This document shows, piece by piece, positions 1 to 13,658 of a stretch of 64,000 nucleotides of DNA (position 1 is the stretch's first letter; each line of letters opens with the position of its first letter). The notes under the pieces were generated by a model, which had not been told where the DNA came from, did no database searches, and worked only from the letters and a program-made list of their open reading frames with translations. The DNA is from Mercurialis annua (taxonomy: Eukaryota; Streptophyta; Magnoliopsida; Malpighiales; Euphorbiaceae): the NCBI RefSeq assembly GCF_937616625.2, contig NC_065574.1, forward strand, positions 25,298,501 through 25,362,500, read 5' to 3'. The translations under genes were made by a program, and so were the position numbers.

Positions 1-998
1 AGCAAAATTTGCTGACATGGCATATTTCAAACTACTAACCCAACTTAATCAAATCAAATAATAAACCAATAAAAAAAAATCAAACCCAACTAAATCAAAT
101 TAATTAATAATTAATTACTAAAATTCATATTTTAATTATCTCAATATTATAATATTAAAAACAAAATTCACCGCCACACTACTTCGACCTAGCCGCCTTT
201 TCTGACTCCGATGTATATTTAAAATGATTAATTATTTATAATTATTAAATTAATTTTTTTTTATTTTTTTTATCGAAAATTCAGACCCACCGTGGTGGTG
301 GGTCTGTCAAAAAACGACAGACCCGCCACCACGGTGGGTCTGTGAGATGGTGGGTCTGTTTGAGAACAGACCCACCGGTGAAGGTGGATCTGTTCTCAAA
401 CAGACCCACCTCGTGGATCTGTGAGAACAGACCCACCGTCGCCACCGGTGGGCCTGTTTGCGAACAGACCCACCGGCGAAGGTGGGTCTGTTCTCAAACA
501 GACCCACTATCACCGGTGGGTCTGTTTGAGAACAGACTCACCAGCAAAGGTGGGTCTGTTCTCAAACAGACCCACCGCGTGGGTCTGTTCAGAATAGACC
601 CACCGGTGGTGGGTCTGTCATTTTTTGACAGACCCACCACCGCGGCGGGTCTGAATTTCCGATAAAAAAGTTATTTATTTTTTTTTAAATATTATGTTGA
701 AAAATTATTTAGGCATTGAAAATTTTTATAACATAATTTAGAGACCAAAATTATGTGATGTTAATTTATTAATTATAAATAATTTATTATTTTAAATATA
801 TATCGGAGTCGGGAAATCGACGAGGTCGGAGTAGTGTGACGGTGAATTTTATTTTTAATATTATAATGTTGAGATAATTAAAATATGAATTTTAGTAATT
901 AATTTGATTTAGTTGGGTTTGATTTTTTTTAGTTTATTATTTAATTTGATTAAGTTGGGTTAGTGGTTTGAAATGTGCCATGTCAGCAAATTTTGCTT
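1..998. mobile_element. Foldback / long-TIR DNA transposon (MITE-like), left end at window edge
   Basis: The first ~275 bases reappear as reverse complement in 661-998, so the segment can fold into one long hairpin. The outermost shared bases are AGCAAAATTTGCTGACATGG at position 1 and their complement ending at 998. The right arm carries about 60 bp (near 690-760) that the left arm lacks. The middle (281-655) is an array of inverted GGGTCTG/CAGACCC units. No transposase is encoded. The right arm probably continues to about 1168, where the sequence ends in GGTGAATAAGCC. Its left partner would then lie outside the window, so the apparent left end at base 1 is an effect of the window edge. The superfamily cannot be assigned because the target duplication is not visible. 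Confidence 0.75.
281..655. repeat. Palindromic GGGTCTG/CAGACCC array in the foldback core
   Basis: About 18 exact copies of GGGTCTG or its complement CAGACCC, plus several one-base variants, alternate in direct and inverted order and are joined by short GGTGG or TTTGAGAA linkers. Local hairpins such as GGTCTGTTCTCAAACAGACC nest within the larger foldback. Apparent open frames here only read through this low-complexity repeat on both strands. Confidence 0.85.
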
Positions 999-1544
999 AA
1001 TTGGCGATGACATGGATGACATGTGGGCAACAATTTCGGTTCGATTCAAAAATGGCTACTATTGACACATAGCATATAAGCTTTGGCTAAATCTGGTGGT
1101 TTTTAAAGGTTTGGCTAAATCTGACTCGAGACGTAAAGGTTTGGCATTTTTTGGTGAATAAGCCTTAAAATAATTACGAAGTTCAAATTATGAAGTTATT
1201 TAAAAATGTTTAAATAACTTCCATGCAATTGTCAAAAAAAAAACCATACGTATTACAATATTATTGGATTAAAAATATATTGATAACTAAAATAATATTT
1301 ACCAACGTATTAATATAATAAATTATAAATAATATATTATTTAAATTTAAATTATTTAGTCTTAGAGAGAATTACATGCTTCGAATAACATAATTAAAAA
1401 ATATATAATTGTATACACTCATACATATATATATTTAATATCATATAATTTTTTATTGAAAGATATCAAGAAAATATTTATCTAACAAGAACTATGCTTT
1501 ATTATCCAACATTCACACGGCTCGTACCAAATGTATCCACTAGC
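999..1544. other. Intergenic stretch, probable outer arm of the foldback element
   Basis: No coding potential is visible. 1090-1165 contains a repeated phrase (GGTTTGGCTAAATCTG twice, then AAAGGTTTGGCATTTTTTGG) like the ends of MITE-type plant elements. 1170-1544 is AT-rich with nothing recognisable. Confidence 0.4.
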
Positions 1545-1552
1545 TATTCATA

Positions 1553-1921
1553 GGGTTAATTCCTAAAAAATCACGAACTTTACACGGAGTTTCATTTTAA
1601 TCATAACCTTTAAAAGTTGTAATTTAAAGGCACAAACTTTCATTTTATTTCAAATCATCACCAAAGTAAAATTCGGTGTATTTTATCAGACTAAAAATTT
1701 CTAATCCTAGATACTTTAACTGAAAGATAATAAGATTTGATGTTAATTAATAATTTGGGTCTTTCATTAATGGTTTAGTGAAGAATTTAGTCAATAAAAA
1801 TACACTGAAATGCTGAATTTGAAACAATATGAAAGTTCGTGCCTTTAAATGACAACTTTTAAAGGTCATGATTAAAATGAAACTTCGTGTAAATTTTATG
1901 ATTTTTTTAGAAATTAATCCT
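1553..1921. mobile_element. MITE with ~100-bp terminal inverted repeats and 8-bp TSD
   Basis: The left end (GGGTTAATTCC...) and the right end (...GAAATTAATCCT) are inverted copies over roughly 100 bp, including the phrase ATTTTAATCATRACCTTTAA on both sides. The element is flanked by an exact 8-bp direct repeat TATTCATA at 1545-1552 and 1922-1929. It is 369 bp long with no coding capacity. An 8-bp duplication is typical of hAT-type transposition, although a 9-bp Mutator-type duplication with one mismatch cannot be ruled out. Confidence 0.85.
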
Positions 1922-1941
1922 TATTCATAATGTCTCATCCA

Positions 1942-4900
1942 AAAGTTTTAATCGTTACGAAACAAATCCAAACATTTCACCTATTTAGCAATATAAGGCA
2001 AACCTTTACAAACGTTATGAAAAAATCAAAACGTTTCACCTTTTTAGCGATTTAAGCCAAATGTTTACAAACTTTATGAAACAAATTCAATCGTTTCACC
2101 TTTTTAGCATTTTAAGCAAAGATTTACAAACGTTACGAAACAAATGCCAACGTTTTCCCTTTTTAGCGATTTAAGCCATATGTTTACAAACGTCACGAAA
2201 CAAATCCAAACGTTTTACCATTTTAGTGATTGAAGCCAAACGTATAAACCATTACGAAATCAATCCAAACATTTAAAACGTTGCGAAACAAATCCAAAAG
2301 TTTCACCTTTAAAGCGATTTAAGCCAAACGTTTACAAACGTTACGAAACAATTCCAAACGTTTCCCTTTTTTAACAATTTAAGCCAAACGTTTAAAGCGT
2401 TACGAAACCAATCCAAATGTTTAACCTTTTTTGTGATTGAAGAAAAACGTTTAAAATGTTGCGAAACCAATCCAAACGTTTAAAACGTTACGAAACCAAT
2501 CCAAAAGTTTAAAATGTTACGAAACAAATCCAAACGTTTCACCTTTTTAGCGATTTAAGTCAAACGTTTACAAACCTTACGAAAAAAATCCAATCGTTTC
2601 ACTTTTTTTTGCGATTTAGGCAAAATGTTTACAAACGTTACCAAACAAATCCAAATGTTTCACCTTTTTAGCGATTTAAGCAAACATTTAAAAACGTTAT
2701 GAAACAAATCCAAATGTTTCCCCTTTTTATGATTTAAGCCAAATGTTTACAAACATCGAGTAACATATCCAAATATTTCACCATTTTAGTGATTGAAGCC
2801 AAACATTTAAACCATTACGAAACCAATCCAAACATTTAAAACGTTACAAAAAAAATCTAAAAGTTTCACCTTTAAAGCGATTTAGGCTAAACGTTTACAA
2901 ATGTTACGAAACAAATCCAAACGTTTCACCTTTTTAGCGATTTCAGCAAAACGTTTTAAATGTTACGAAACTAATCAAACGTTTCACCTTTTAGTGATAT
3001 AACCCAAACATTTAAAACGTTGCGAAACTAATCCAAACGTTTAAAACGTTACGAAACAAATCCAAAAATTTCCCCTTTTTAGTGATTTAAGCAAAACGTT
3101 ACAAAACTAATCCAAACGTTTCACCTTTTTAGCGATTTAACCCAAATGTTTACAAACGTTATAAAATAAATCCAAACGATTCACCTTTTTAGCGATTTAA
3201 TACGAAACAAATCCAAACGTTTCACCATTTTAGCGATTTAAGCTAAACGTTTAAAACGTTACGAAACCAATCCAAACGTTTTGCCTTTTTAGCGATTTAA
3301 TCCAAACGTTTGAAACGTTGCGAAACCAATCCAAACGTTTAAAACGTTTCGAAACAAATCCAAACGTTTTGCTTTTTTAGCAATTTAGGCCAAATGTTTA
3401 CAAACGTTATGGTACAAATCCAAACGTTTCATCTTTTTAGCGGTTTAAACCAAACGTTACAAAAGTAATCCAAACGTTTCACCTATTTAGCAATTTAATC
3501 AAAACGTTTACACCTTTTTAGCAATTTAAACCAAACGTTACGAAACAAATCCAAACGTGTCAATTTTTTAGCAATTTAAACCAAACGTTACGGAACAAAT
3601 CCAACCGTATCACCTTTTTAGCGATTTAAGCCAAACGTTTAAAACGTTGTGAAACCAATCCAAATATTTCACCTTTTTTCCGATCTACCCCAAACGTGTA
3701 AAACGTTGCGAAACCAATCAAAACGTTTAAAATGTTACGAAATAAATCAAAACGTTTCACCTTTTTGGCATTTAGGCCAAAATTTTACAAACGTTACGAA
3801 ACAAGTTCAAATGTTTCACCTTTTTAGCGATTTAAGCCAAACGTTACAAAACTAATCCAAACGTTTCACCTTTTTAGCGATTTAACCCAAACGTTTACAA
3901 ACGTTACGAAACAAATCCAAACGGTTTACCTTTTTAGCGATTTAAACCAAATGTTACGAAACAAATACAAACGTTTAACCTTTTTAGCGATTTAAGCAAA
4001 ACGTTTAAAACGTTATAAAACCAATCCAAACGTTTCTCCTATGTAGCGATTTAAGGCAAACATTTAAAACATTGCGAAACCAATCCAAACGTTTAAAACG
4101 TTATGAAACAAATCCAAATGTTTCCGCTTTTTAGCGATTTAAGCCAAAAGTTTACAAACGTTACAAAAAATTCCAAATGTTTCACCTTTTAAGCGATTTA
4201 AGCCAAATGTTACAAAACTAATCCAAAGGTTTCACGTTTATAGCGATTTAATCCAAACGTTTACAAACGTTACGAAACAAATCCAAACGTTTCACCTTTT
4301 TAGCAATTTAAGGCAAACGTTTAAAACGTTACGAAACCAATCCAAATGTTCGCCTTTTTAGCGATAAGCCAAACATTTAAAACGTTACGAAACAAATCTA
4401 AATGTTTCCCCTTTTTAGTGATTTAACCCAAATGTTTAAAACGTTGCGAAACCAATCCAAACGTTTAAAACGTTACGAAACAATTCCAAACGTTTCCCCT
4501 TTTTAGCGATTTAGGCCAAAAGTTTACAAACGTTACGAAACAAATCCAAATGTTTCACCTTTATAGCGATTTAAGCCAAATGTTACAAAACTAATCCAAA
4601 CGTTTCACGTTTTTAGCGATATAACACAAACGTTACGAAACAAATCCAAACAATTCATCTTTTTAGCGATTTAAACCAAATGTTACAAAAAAAATTCAAA
4701 CGTTTCACCTTTTTAGCGATTTAAGCTAAACGTTTAAAACGTTATGAAACCAATCAAAACGTTTAGCCTTTATAGAGATTTAAGCCAAATGTTTAAAACG
4801 TTGTGTAACCATTCCAAACGTTTAAAACGTTACGAAACAAATCCAAACGTTTCACCTCTTTAGCGATTTACGCCAAAACTTTACAAATGTTACGAAACAA

Positions 4901-6150
4901 ATCCAAACTTTTCATCTTTTTAGCGATTTGAGTCAAACGTTACAAAACTAATCCATACGCATCACCTTTTTAGCGATTTAATCCAAACATTTACAAACGT
5001 TACGAAACAAATCCAAACGTTTCACCTTTTTAGCGATTAAAACCAAAAGTTACGAAACAAATTCGAACGTTTTATCTTTTTAGCGATTTAAGTCAAACGT
5101 TTAAAACGTTACGAAACCAATCCAAACTTTCACCTTTTTAGCGATTTAAGCCAAACATTTAAAACGTTGCGAAACGAATCCAAACGTTTCACCTTTTTAG
5201 ATATTTCGGCCAAAAGTTTACAAACGTTACGAAACAAATCCAAATGTTTCACCTTTTTAGCGATATAAGCCAAATGTTTACAAACGTTATGAAACAAATC
5301 CATACATTTCACCATACGTTTAATACGTTATAAAACCAATCCAAACGTGTACAACATTACGAAAGAAATCCAAACGTTTCATCATTTTAGCGATATAAGC
5401 TAAACGTTTACAAACGTTACGAAACAAATCCAAACGTTTCATGATTTTGGCGATTTAAGCCAAACGTTTAAAACGTTACAAAACCAATCCAAACGTTTGA
5501 AATGTTACGAAACAAATTCAAACGTTTCACGTTTTTAGCGATTTAAACCAAATGTTAAAAACGTTACGAAACAAATCCTAACATTTCACCATTTTAGCGA
5601 TTTAAGTCAAACGTTTAAAACGTTTCGAAACAAATCCAAACGTTTCTTTTAAGCGATTTAAGCCAAACATTTAAAACGCTTAAAACGTTGCGAAACAAAT
5701 CAAAACGTTTAAGATGTTGCGAAAAAAATCCAAATGTTTCACCTTTTTAGCGAATTAGGCCAAAAGTTTACAAATATTACGAAACAAATCTAAAGGTTTC
5801 ACATTTTTAGCGATTTAAGCCAAATGTTTACAAACGTTATAAACAAATCCATATATTTCACCTTTTGAGCGCTTTAAGACACACGTTTAATACGTTATGA
5901 AACCAATCTAAACGTGTATAACTTTACGAAACAAATCCAAGCGTTTCATCTTTTTAGCGATTTAAGCAAAACGTTTAAAACCTTACAAAACCAATCCAAA
6001 CATTTCATCATTTTAGAGATATAAGCGAAACGTCTACAAACTTTATGAAACAAATCCAAAAGTTTCATCTTTTTAGCGATTTAAGCCAAATGTTTAAAAC
6101 GTTACGAAATCAATCCAAACGCTTAAAACGATACGCAACAAATCCAAACG
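1942..6150. repeat. 60-bp AACGTTT satellite array, block 1
   Basis: Tandem units with the same layout as the clean representative monomer at 60731-60790: CAAATCC, AAACGTTT, CACCTTTTTAGCGATTTAAGCC, AAACGTTT, ACAAACGTTACGAAA. The block mixes full 60-bp monomers with free 29-30-bp half units. A marker variant (GTTACAAAACTAATCC) recurs near 3098, 3456, 3843, 4209, 4582 and 4940, giving a mid-level higher-order repeat of about 360-390 bp. From about 4520 to 6150 the block matches 17750-19380 and 20600-22260 closely. It is cut at 6150 by LARD1. Confidence 0.95.
6146..6150. repeat. TSD of LARD1, left copy (AAACG)
   Basis: AAACG at 6146-6150 is repeated at 16578-16582. Removing one copy plus the element restores the expected satellite AAACGTTTCACC, as in the undisturbed paralogous sites near 19375 and 22257. 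Confidence 0.95.
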
Positions 6151-6746
6151 TGTCACGACCCATTTTCATGAATCGTGACCGGCGCTAGGGTATGGGTAAT
6201 GTAGTACCAAAATCCGTAGCTAGCCTTTCGGATAACATACAAATATAATAAACCTGCAAGAAAAGCAATGCTCGGGAGCAACCGAGACTTAAACCTAATT
6301 CTAGCAGTTATAATATTCAACATTTATATAACATCCTTTCTCAATACTGGTCTTAAACAGGCATAACATAAATAATTCTGAATAATCATATAACATGCCA
6401 CAATAATAATAATCTAATCGAACCAATCCGACAAACAACTAGAATTAAATAAAGACGTCTAGTTACTACTGCGGTCTAAGAATAAAATAGTTTTACAGTT
6501 TATCAAAATAAATGAAAACCTCCGAGAAAAGTAAAGACGGAGATCACCAGACTCTCTCAGATCATAACCCTGGGAAAAATTGGAAAAACAACGGGGTCAG
6601 ATATACTGAGATGCGTTTATACCACTATCTACATTTATTAAGTGGAAAACCCTTAAAACCGTTTAAAATATTTAATAACGATATTACGAATAATAGTTGG
6701 AACACTAATCCACAATTCTAAATAATAAACATAATCCAATAGGCCT

Positions 6747-6874
6747 GGTCCCGAGAGCTGAGCTACACCAAGTTACCACTGACCACACTTTTACCATATC
6801 CAGAGTCCCGAGAGCTGTGCTACACCGAGTTACTCTATTTGGTCCCGAGAGCTATGCTCACACCGAGTTACCAC
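6747..6874 (-). repeat. LTR-internal tandem module, three copies (3' LTR of LARD1)
   Basis: Three units of about 33-45 bp share TCCCGAGAGCT followed by CTACACC and GAGTTACCA. The same module is at 14259-14382 in the other LTR. An inverted relative is near 37490-37615 in the solo LTR, and a diverged form (CCCGAGATAGTTCAACCGAG) occurs in the LARD2 LTRs. Confidence 0.8.
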
Positions 6875-6987
6875 ATTCCCATATATACCTTTTCAGATCA
6901 ATACCGGTGCGCACGCAGTCCTAATGATGCCCATTAGGTAGCATGTTCCAACTAAGAGCCATAATATAAAAACAGTTCGCAATATAC

Positions 6988-6991
<4 letters not shown>

Positions 6992-7034
<43 letters not shown>
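6992..7034. repeat. (TA)n microsatellite in LARD1 3' LTR
   Basis: An uninterrupted TA run, slightly longer than its counterpart at about 14500-14535 in the other LTR. Length has changed since insertion, as expected for a fast-evolving dinucleotide. Confidence 0.9.
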
Positions 7035-7038
<4 letters not shown>

Positions 7039-9081
7039 ATATTAAAATAACAATTTATTTAATAAAGCGGTAAATAGTAAGTACAAACTCACTGCTTGCT
7101 AATCCACGTGATAAATAGGCAAGCAACTAATCCTGGTTCGCCTCCGAAGCACGAACAGTCAACGAGTCTAAACAATATAAATACTTATTAAAATGGACCC
7201 TAACTCTAGAGAGTACTAAACACCACATAAAACTAGCACAAACAATAAATCACCGCAAAACGATTCAGAGCAAACACAATACCCTAATAAGTAGTAGTGC
7301 CCAAATAATACAAGTCTATTGAGTTCTCCTTTAAAATCCGTTTCGGAAAAATATTATTTAAATATGTTTAAATAATAAATTAAATCAATTTCCAAATAGT
7401 GGGTTAGCCGAGTTACCGACAACTACCAAGCTACCTCACATGTCGGGCGACCCAAGTCTAACCCGACCCAAATATTTTATCAAAATTATACACCATAGTT
7501 TATAACTAAAAATTAGTACTTTTGACAAAATGATAATTAAATATTAAAACGGAACTCAATAGCTCAAAACTCAAGTAACCAATAGTTATCGACAATTTAC
7601 TTAACTAACATAAGTAAAGAAAAATAATTTTAAAAGCTACTTTGTAATTTAGTCAATTTGGCACGGCAAGGCAAAATTCTCAAAAATGATAATTACCCAA
7701 GTAATTATCCGATTAAAATATTATACAACAAATATCATTTTCCGATTAAATTTACTAAAACACTTTAAATTATAAACGAATTAGCAAATTAGAAATTAAA
7801 ACAATAATTGATGGTTTCATTTTAAATCAGAAATATCAAATAAAAACCTTTGGTTAGTTAAAACCAACAAAAACATTGAATAAATCAATTGGTCATAACA
7901 AATAGAAACCAACCAATTATCAACACTAGCCAATCACATCTGAAGCAACAAAATCTCGCCTAGATACAAACCCAAGCAAAAGAGAAATTAAAGAAAAATA
8001 TGAACAGCTAAATTCATCATGCCAAATAATCAACCAAACTAAATTAAGAATTTAAAAGCCCATTTATTTTTAAAATAACAATTTCCGCCACAAATCAAGA
8101 CCAACAATAAGAACAATGAAACCAAACATACCAACAGCCAACACAGGCTTCAAACACCTAACAATCTCCGATGAACAACTTTCAAACATTGAAAATGAAT
8201 TAAAATAATCATGACAGGAACAAGAGCAATAACCACTTGATCAAGCATCAAGCAAAACACGGGGGCTTAGATCCAGGGAAGCACGACATGAACATGGCAG
8301 CTATGATCATCTTAATTCAAATAGTGAATCATCGTGCCAAACAAAAACGAACACTCAGAGGCAAGCAATAACAACACGGATCAGATTATAGTCCTAGGGA
8401 AAACATTATTAGCCTTAGCAATTCAAGAAACCATCGGCAGCAAAAGAACAAGCAAGACAGTTAACCATAACAATCAAAACGATAAACGACGGCGCGAGTA
8501 TCGAAGATATTAACGTACCGTTTGACGAAAAACAAAGATTAGAATTGTTGAGGACGACGTGAACTAGTGTTGGGACGAAAGGAATCTCAGATCGATGCTA
8601 AAACGAATGAGGTATCGATTAAAAAGGGAACGTGACGATTATTGAAACAAAACAGAAAAAAATAAAATAAGAAACCTACCGAACATGCAGCAAAAGAGGT
8701 TGATGGAGATTAATTATTTTCAGAGAATTAGGATTAACAAGGACGGTTAGGGTTTGTTGAAAAAGAAAGAATGATTTAGGGTTAATAATGTGGTTTAAAT
8801 ATGAAGCCTATAATTAAGGAAAAAGAAAAAATATGTACATCACGATGCTGCAACTTCAAAAACAAGAGCATGTTGAACTTACATGGGCCACATGAATTTC
8901 TTGGGCCAAAAGAAATAAATTAAAAGAAGTTAAAGCATGCATGGGCTTGCATGGCTTTCATGGGCCAAAGAATTCAACTAAAACAAACGTATATTGAACC
9001 ACGACCTAATCAACGAACGACTCAAATAAATACCAAAATTTTGACGGAAAAAAGCCTAATTTGTTTTTACGGGATATTACA

Positions 9082-9094
9082 TTCTCCCCAACTT
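9082..9094 (-). promoter_or_regulatory. Polypurine tract of LARD1
   Basis: Directly next to the 3' LTR, the minus strand reads AAGTTGGGGAGAA, the purine run expected for second-strand priming. Confidence 0.8.
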
Positions 9095-12000
9095 ATTAAA
9101 AATTCGTCCTCGAATTTAAAACAAAAACAACGTAAAGATAAAATTAATTAGATCACGCATAAAATCACACGTAACACAAAAACACGGAGCAACGCGTCCC
9201 CAACGGAACGAAAGAAACAACTACGCATAACAATTTCTGATTTCCATAATCACTCAACGACTGAGTGTCAACTCAACAGAATTAAAATAAAAACCGCATA
9301 ACTCAACTTAAGAAAAACAAAACCGTAATCTCAAAAGATTAAACCAACTCTTATCCAATGTAATCCTATCACAAGGACAACTGAGGAGAGTCAAGCGAAA
9401 GGAAACGTAATATAACTGAAAACACGCAGAAAATTTTACGGACATTCACTCCAACTTAGAAATACGATTTCAAATTTAAAACTGAGTCGAAAATTCGAAT
9501 AGTCACCACACGCATATGCGAAAAATTCTTAGTTCAATAATTTGTTACTTCAAACGACTTCTCAAACACCACGTGTGAACGAATTAAAAATTTATTTTTC
9601 AATCGTGAAATAACCAAAATGTTGTACGAGGAAGAAAAGTTCAAAAGAACAAGCTCAAGTCTCCAAGACTACCAAGCAACGCCACAAGTATAGGAACAAT
9701 CCCAAAATTAAAATTGTAATCTTACTAAGCCAAACTCCAATGCTACAAACCGAACGCATACAGACACTCTCAACTGAAAATAATCTTACATTTCTTAACG
9801 CCTACGCACTATATCACTTATAGTGGTCACAACACCAAATACCTCATATGAGAAATACTTAACAACAAATCAGAATGTCATCTTGATCAAATATGCTCTC
9901 ACAAAATAATGGCAAAAAACTAAACACCACTAGAATCGTCTAGGTTCAATCAACTAAGATCAGCTCGACAATACCATTAACTTGTGAATCACAAAACAAA
10001 ACTAATACCGCAATTCAAAGAAAAGCGAACTTCTCTCACGGCAACAAAAATCTTTAGATCACTGATAAACAATATCAATCATAATGATTCTTCCAATCAT
10101 TCAGAAACATGACGCCACAACTAAACTGGACATCAACTGCATCTCACAACTCAAAGATTTTGTCTCTCAAACCAAAGGGTTCAACCATGATCAGAACGAT
10201 ACACAAACATTACAATAATACCATCAACCAACAAAATCGACCAACCAATCTTGGCTGTCGAAACCTATTTAAAACAAACCTCGATTCTCAAATCACCTAG
10301 CTTATATATTCAAACCAAACTGAATTCACAAAATTTATTGTTCAATCATGACTATATTCTCGTATACAACAAGAGATCACTACAACCAATTCACCACGAC
10401 CGGATTGTTAGTTATACTCAAAACCAACCCATTGGGGTTTAAAATCTTTTAATACAAACATTTTATATCCCAAAATTTTCCACTTCTCTTTAAAAGACTT
10501 TACGTCTTACGCCTCCTTTTATATTTAATATAGAAATGCCTTTACCGTTGAAAACCATCAGTTTTGTAAACCATTGAAATTTTTTAAAATATCCACCTTT
10601 TGAATCCGAAATTTTCCTTTACTTTTAAATACATTTGCAAATTTATGAAACAGTTCAATTGACAAAATTTATGTTTTCTTTAAATCAAACTTGCTAAAAT
10701 CAATTTATCCCCTTTTCGAAAATACACAAACCGTGGAGAAATCTTTCGTATTGAAAATACACATTAATTTTTTTAAAACATTAAAATTTTATTTTCACTT
10801 ACAAATCTTAATTTGTAAATAAAATCACGATTTGAAGAAATCGTTAAGCCCACAAAATTATTGTTCCTTTTCTAACCAATTTGATAAAATTCCTTCATTT
10901 TCTCAAAAAAGGTAAAATTGAACAACGCAAATCTCTTTGTTTATTAAAATACTTTTATGTCCATATACCCAAAGTACTTGGACAAAACCTAATCTGAAAG
11001 ATAAAGTCTCGTTAAAAATAAAAATATAGTGTATACACGCACATGGAGTATAACCAACATCCTTAATCCACAAATCCCTAAATCACAAATCAGAAATTAT
11101 CACGAACACTTCCTAATTTGAGTCTAACCATACACCATACATGGCACAACTTTATCTTGAGTGCAACTGCAAAATTTATTCTTACTCTCTATAAAACACA
11201 AGATTCTGACAAAGCAGACAGATCCATTACAACGTAATCATCCAAAGCATTCACCACCATCATCACAGAGTATTTGTCTAGCTATATTTCAGTAACTGTT
11301 TCAAATGATTTGAAATCCGACAACTTTATAAATACATTTATCACAATGTGACTCGCGAGCTCATTTTAAAACATCTTTCTTAAAATCACTTTATCGATAA
11401 AATCCATTTTACATAATTGTGCGCCAGGGTGATGACATCTCTCATCCCCAAAGAGTTGCATCCAACCCTAATTATTTCTATGCACGTGATGAATGTACTA
11501 TTTTGCATATATCATTTTTTATCTTTTATTTAGTGAACATATTCAATGCTCAATGCAATCCTATTCGTGGCATTCAAAATGCATGTTCATGATATGTCTG
11601 AGCACAATTACGTGTTGAAAATATTTCAAATATATTTAACAATTCAACCTTTGAAATCAACTTCTCAATAAAATACTTGCTAGACGTTAAACTCTGTGAG
11701 ATGTGCACTCGATAACTTCAAAATATTTCTCAATTCCTTACTTGCAACCTAGCAACATTCGATGCTAAAAAACAACTCAACCTAATAATTCTGTTACAAC
11801 TCTTCTGCATAAATATCCAACTAACCTCAACCCTAATTGAAACTTATACCCAACAAACAATAACATATCACAACATTCCTACAAAACTTACCGCCAGTTC
11901 CCGCATCGAATCATCATACCTGATGAAAACCACCAGTGTATTAATACACCGATCTATCTTCTCGGATCATAATTTCCAATATCATTTCTAGGATAATCAG

Positions 12001-13558
12001 AAATATCCAACCATTACAAAGGAATACTTCCCTCATCTTCCTCGATATCGAAACCCAAAGATTTCGATTCACAACAACAATATAGCAAACCCAGCTATCC
12101 AAAGCAGAAACTAGATCAAAACAGGGTCTGAACAAAAGTTTGACTCACAATCAAACCAAACATCAAGGTATAAACCATAACCACGTGAAATAAATCGTCT
12201 CACGTGCTACTTCGCACGAAGAGACAAAACAAAACAATTAACTTACTCCAACATGTAAGCGAATTATACAACACAAATCAAAAGCAAAATATTACGATTT
12301 CTACAACCCATAAATCATGTAAGCATGCCATTGAACAAAATTAACCCAAATATACTTTGAGAAAATCAAGACATGCTAAAACAAGCTTGAATTTTTATAA
12401 CCAAATCATTATATAATATATAATCTTTCAAGAATACGCTTCAAAATTTATTTTGAAATCTTAAAGTCAATTATCAAACTTCCAAATTTTTAGTTAAGCC
12501 CCACGGTTAAAACAAAATCACTATCTGTGAACTTATTAATCAATTGCTTTAAAACGGATACCCAAGTATCTCAAATAATAAAATCATCGAGCTAGCCGAG
12601 TCATTACAACTACCAAGCTCAACTTCTAAATTTGGGTGACCCAAGTCGAACCCAATACAACTGTTTATAAAATGTATTCAAAATATTCGTAAATCCGAAA
12701 AATATTTTAATAAAAAATTCATCCTTTCAAAATTTGGGAGCTCAACTTAAACCAACCGCTAAACAGTAATTTAAAACTCAATTGAGAAATCTTTAATCTC
12801 AGACAACCATTCTATAAATCCCAAAAATTTAAAATGCTAACATACAACAACATGGTCAAATAACTTCAACGTTAAATTCTCCAATCAATGACTCATCTCT
12901 TAAAGATATCTTTTTGAAATCATCATTTGTTAACATCAAATCAAACATAATATTTCAAAATATAAGAATTTGTTTTTTGGTAACTTAACCAAAAATCAAC
13001 ATTTTTAAGAATTAAAAATCAAACCTCTTTTACGATTCTGTGTCAAAACATAATTAAAACAAAACCACTTTTCTTAATGAAAACCCTTAAAGAAACATGT
13101 GGTCAAACCATATATGACCACAAAACACGTTTTAAAATTTAACTCAAAATTCCTTTACTAGAAAACGAGGCTAACGCCCAAATGTATCCTCATAGGTACT
13201 AGCGTATATAACACACAACAATTATGGCTAAAGTCAAAATGTACTACCAAATAATCCATCATTATTAATTCATTAGTGGCATAAAGGCAAAATTTATCAA
13301 ACAACATCATACCCAAGTATGAGTTTTAGAAAGATTTACCAACCTAAGATTTTCCGAGAAATCGAAAGCAATAGTAAAATCACCCAAGTGAAATAACCTC
13401 AACATAATAAATCACAGCAAGTAACATCCAAGTTAAATTAATTGTCAATCATAGCATCAATACCAAATAAAGACTGACAGACATCACCTATAGGATGTAG
13501 GCTGAAAGTTTGAAAACAAATGATGACGTTTTAAAAAGACAAGACACGAATCCTAATT

Positions 13559-13568
13559 CCGCAGTAGT
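13559..13568 (-). promoter_or_regulatory. LARD1 leader motif complementary to its LTR
   Basis: The sense strand reads ACTACTGCGG, inside the longer conserved leader phrase GGAACTACTGCGGAATTAGG. It is an exact 10-base complement of CCGCAGTAGT in the sense strand of the same element's LTR (plus-strand positions 13977-13986 and 6465-6474). This could allow a long-range RNA pairing across the PBS; the pairing is an inference. Confidence 0.5.
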
Positions 13569-13646
13569 TCCTAAGACACGACATCAACTTATCATTCCAA
13601 AAACACATAATAAATAAAATGCATAAGGCCTTGGTTTGAAACCAAA

Positions 13647-13658
13647 GCTCTGATACCA
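13647..13658 (-). promoter_or_regulatory. Primer binding site (initiator Met-tRNA) of LARD1
   Basis: The minus strand reads TGGTATCAGAGC, complementary to the 3' end of plant initiator Met-tRNA, four bases downstream of the sense end of the LTR at 13663. This fixes the orientation. Confidence 0.93.

Larger units (their letters stand above)
6151..9081 (-). repeat. LARD1 3' LTR
   Basis: The 2931-bp LTR runs from TGTCACGACC to GGGATATTACA as written on the plus strand; in sense orientation it starts TGTAATATCCC and ends GGGTCGTGACA. It contains a three-copy tandem module (6747-6874), a TA microsatellite (about 6992-7034) and, near its sense start, a CATGGGCC-rich cassette (about 8870-8970). Confidence 0.93.

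Noticed and set aside
307..665. Overlapping open frames on both strands in the foldback core
   Set aside because: They only read the inverted GGGTCTG repeat; low complexity, no homology.
1942..6150. CRISPR-like regular repeats
   Set aside because: The repeats are contiguous tandem units without unique spacers, in plant DNA; this is a satellite.
6512..6721. 69-codon frame repeated at 14024-14233 and inverted near 37637-37849
   Set aside because: It lies in the LARD1-family LTR and is antisense to the element in LARD1; no domain, and the repetition reflects LTR homology.
13647..13658. tRNA gene near the TGGTATCAGAGC sequences
   Set aside because: These 12-mers are primer binding sites; no cloverleaf or A/B boxes surround them.
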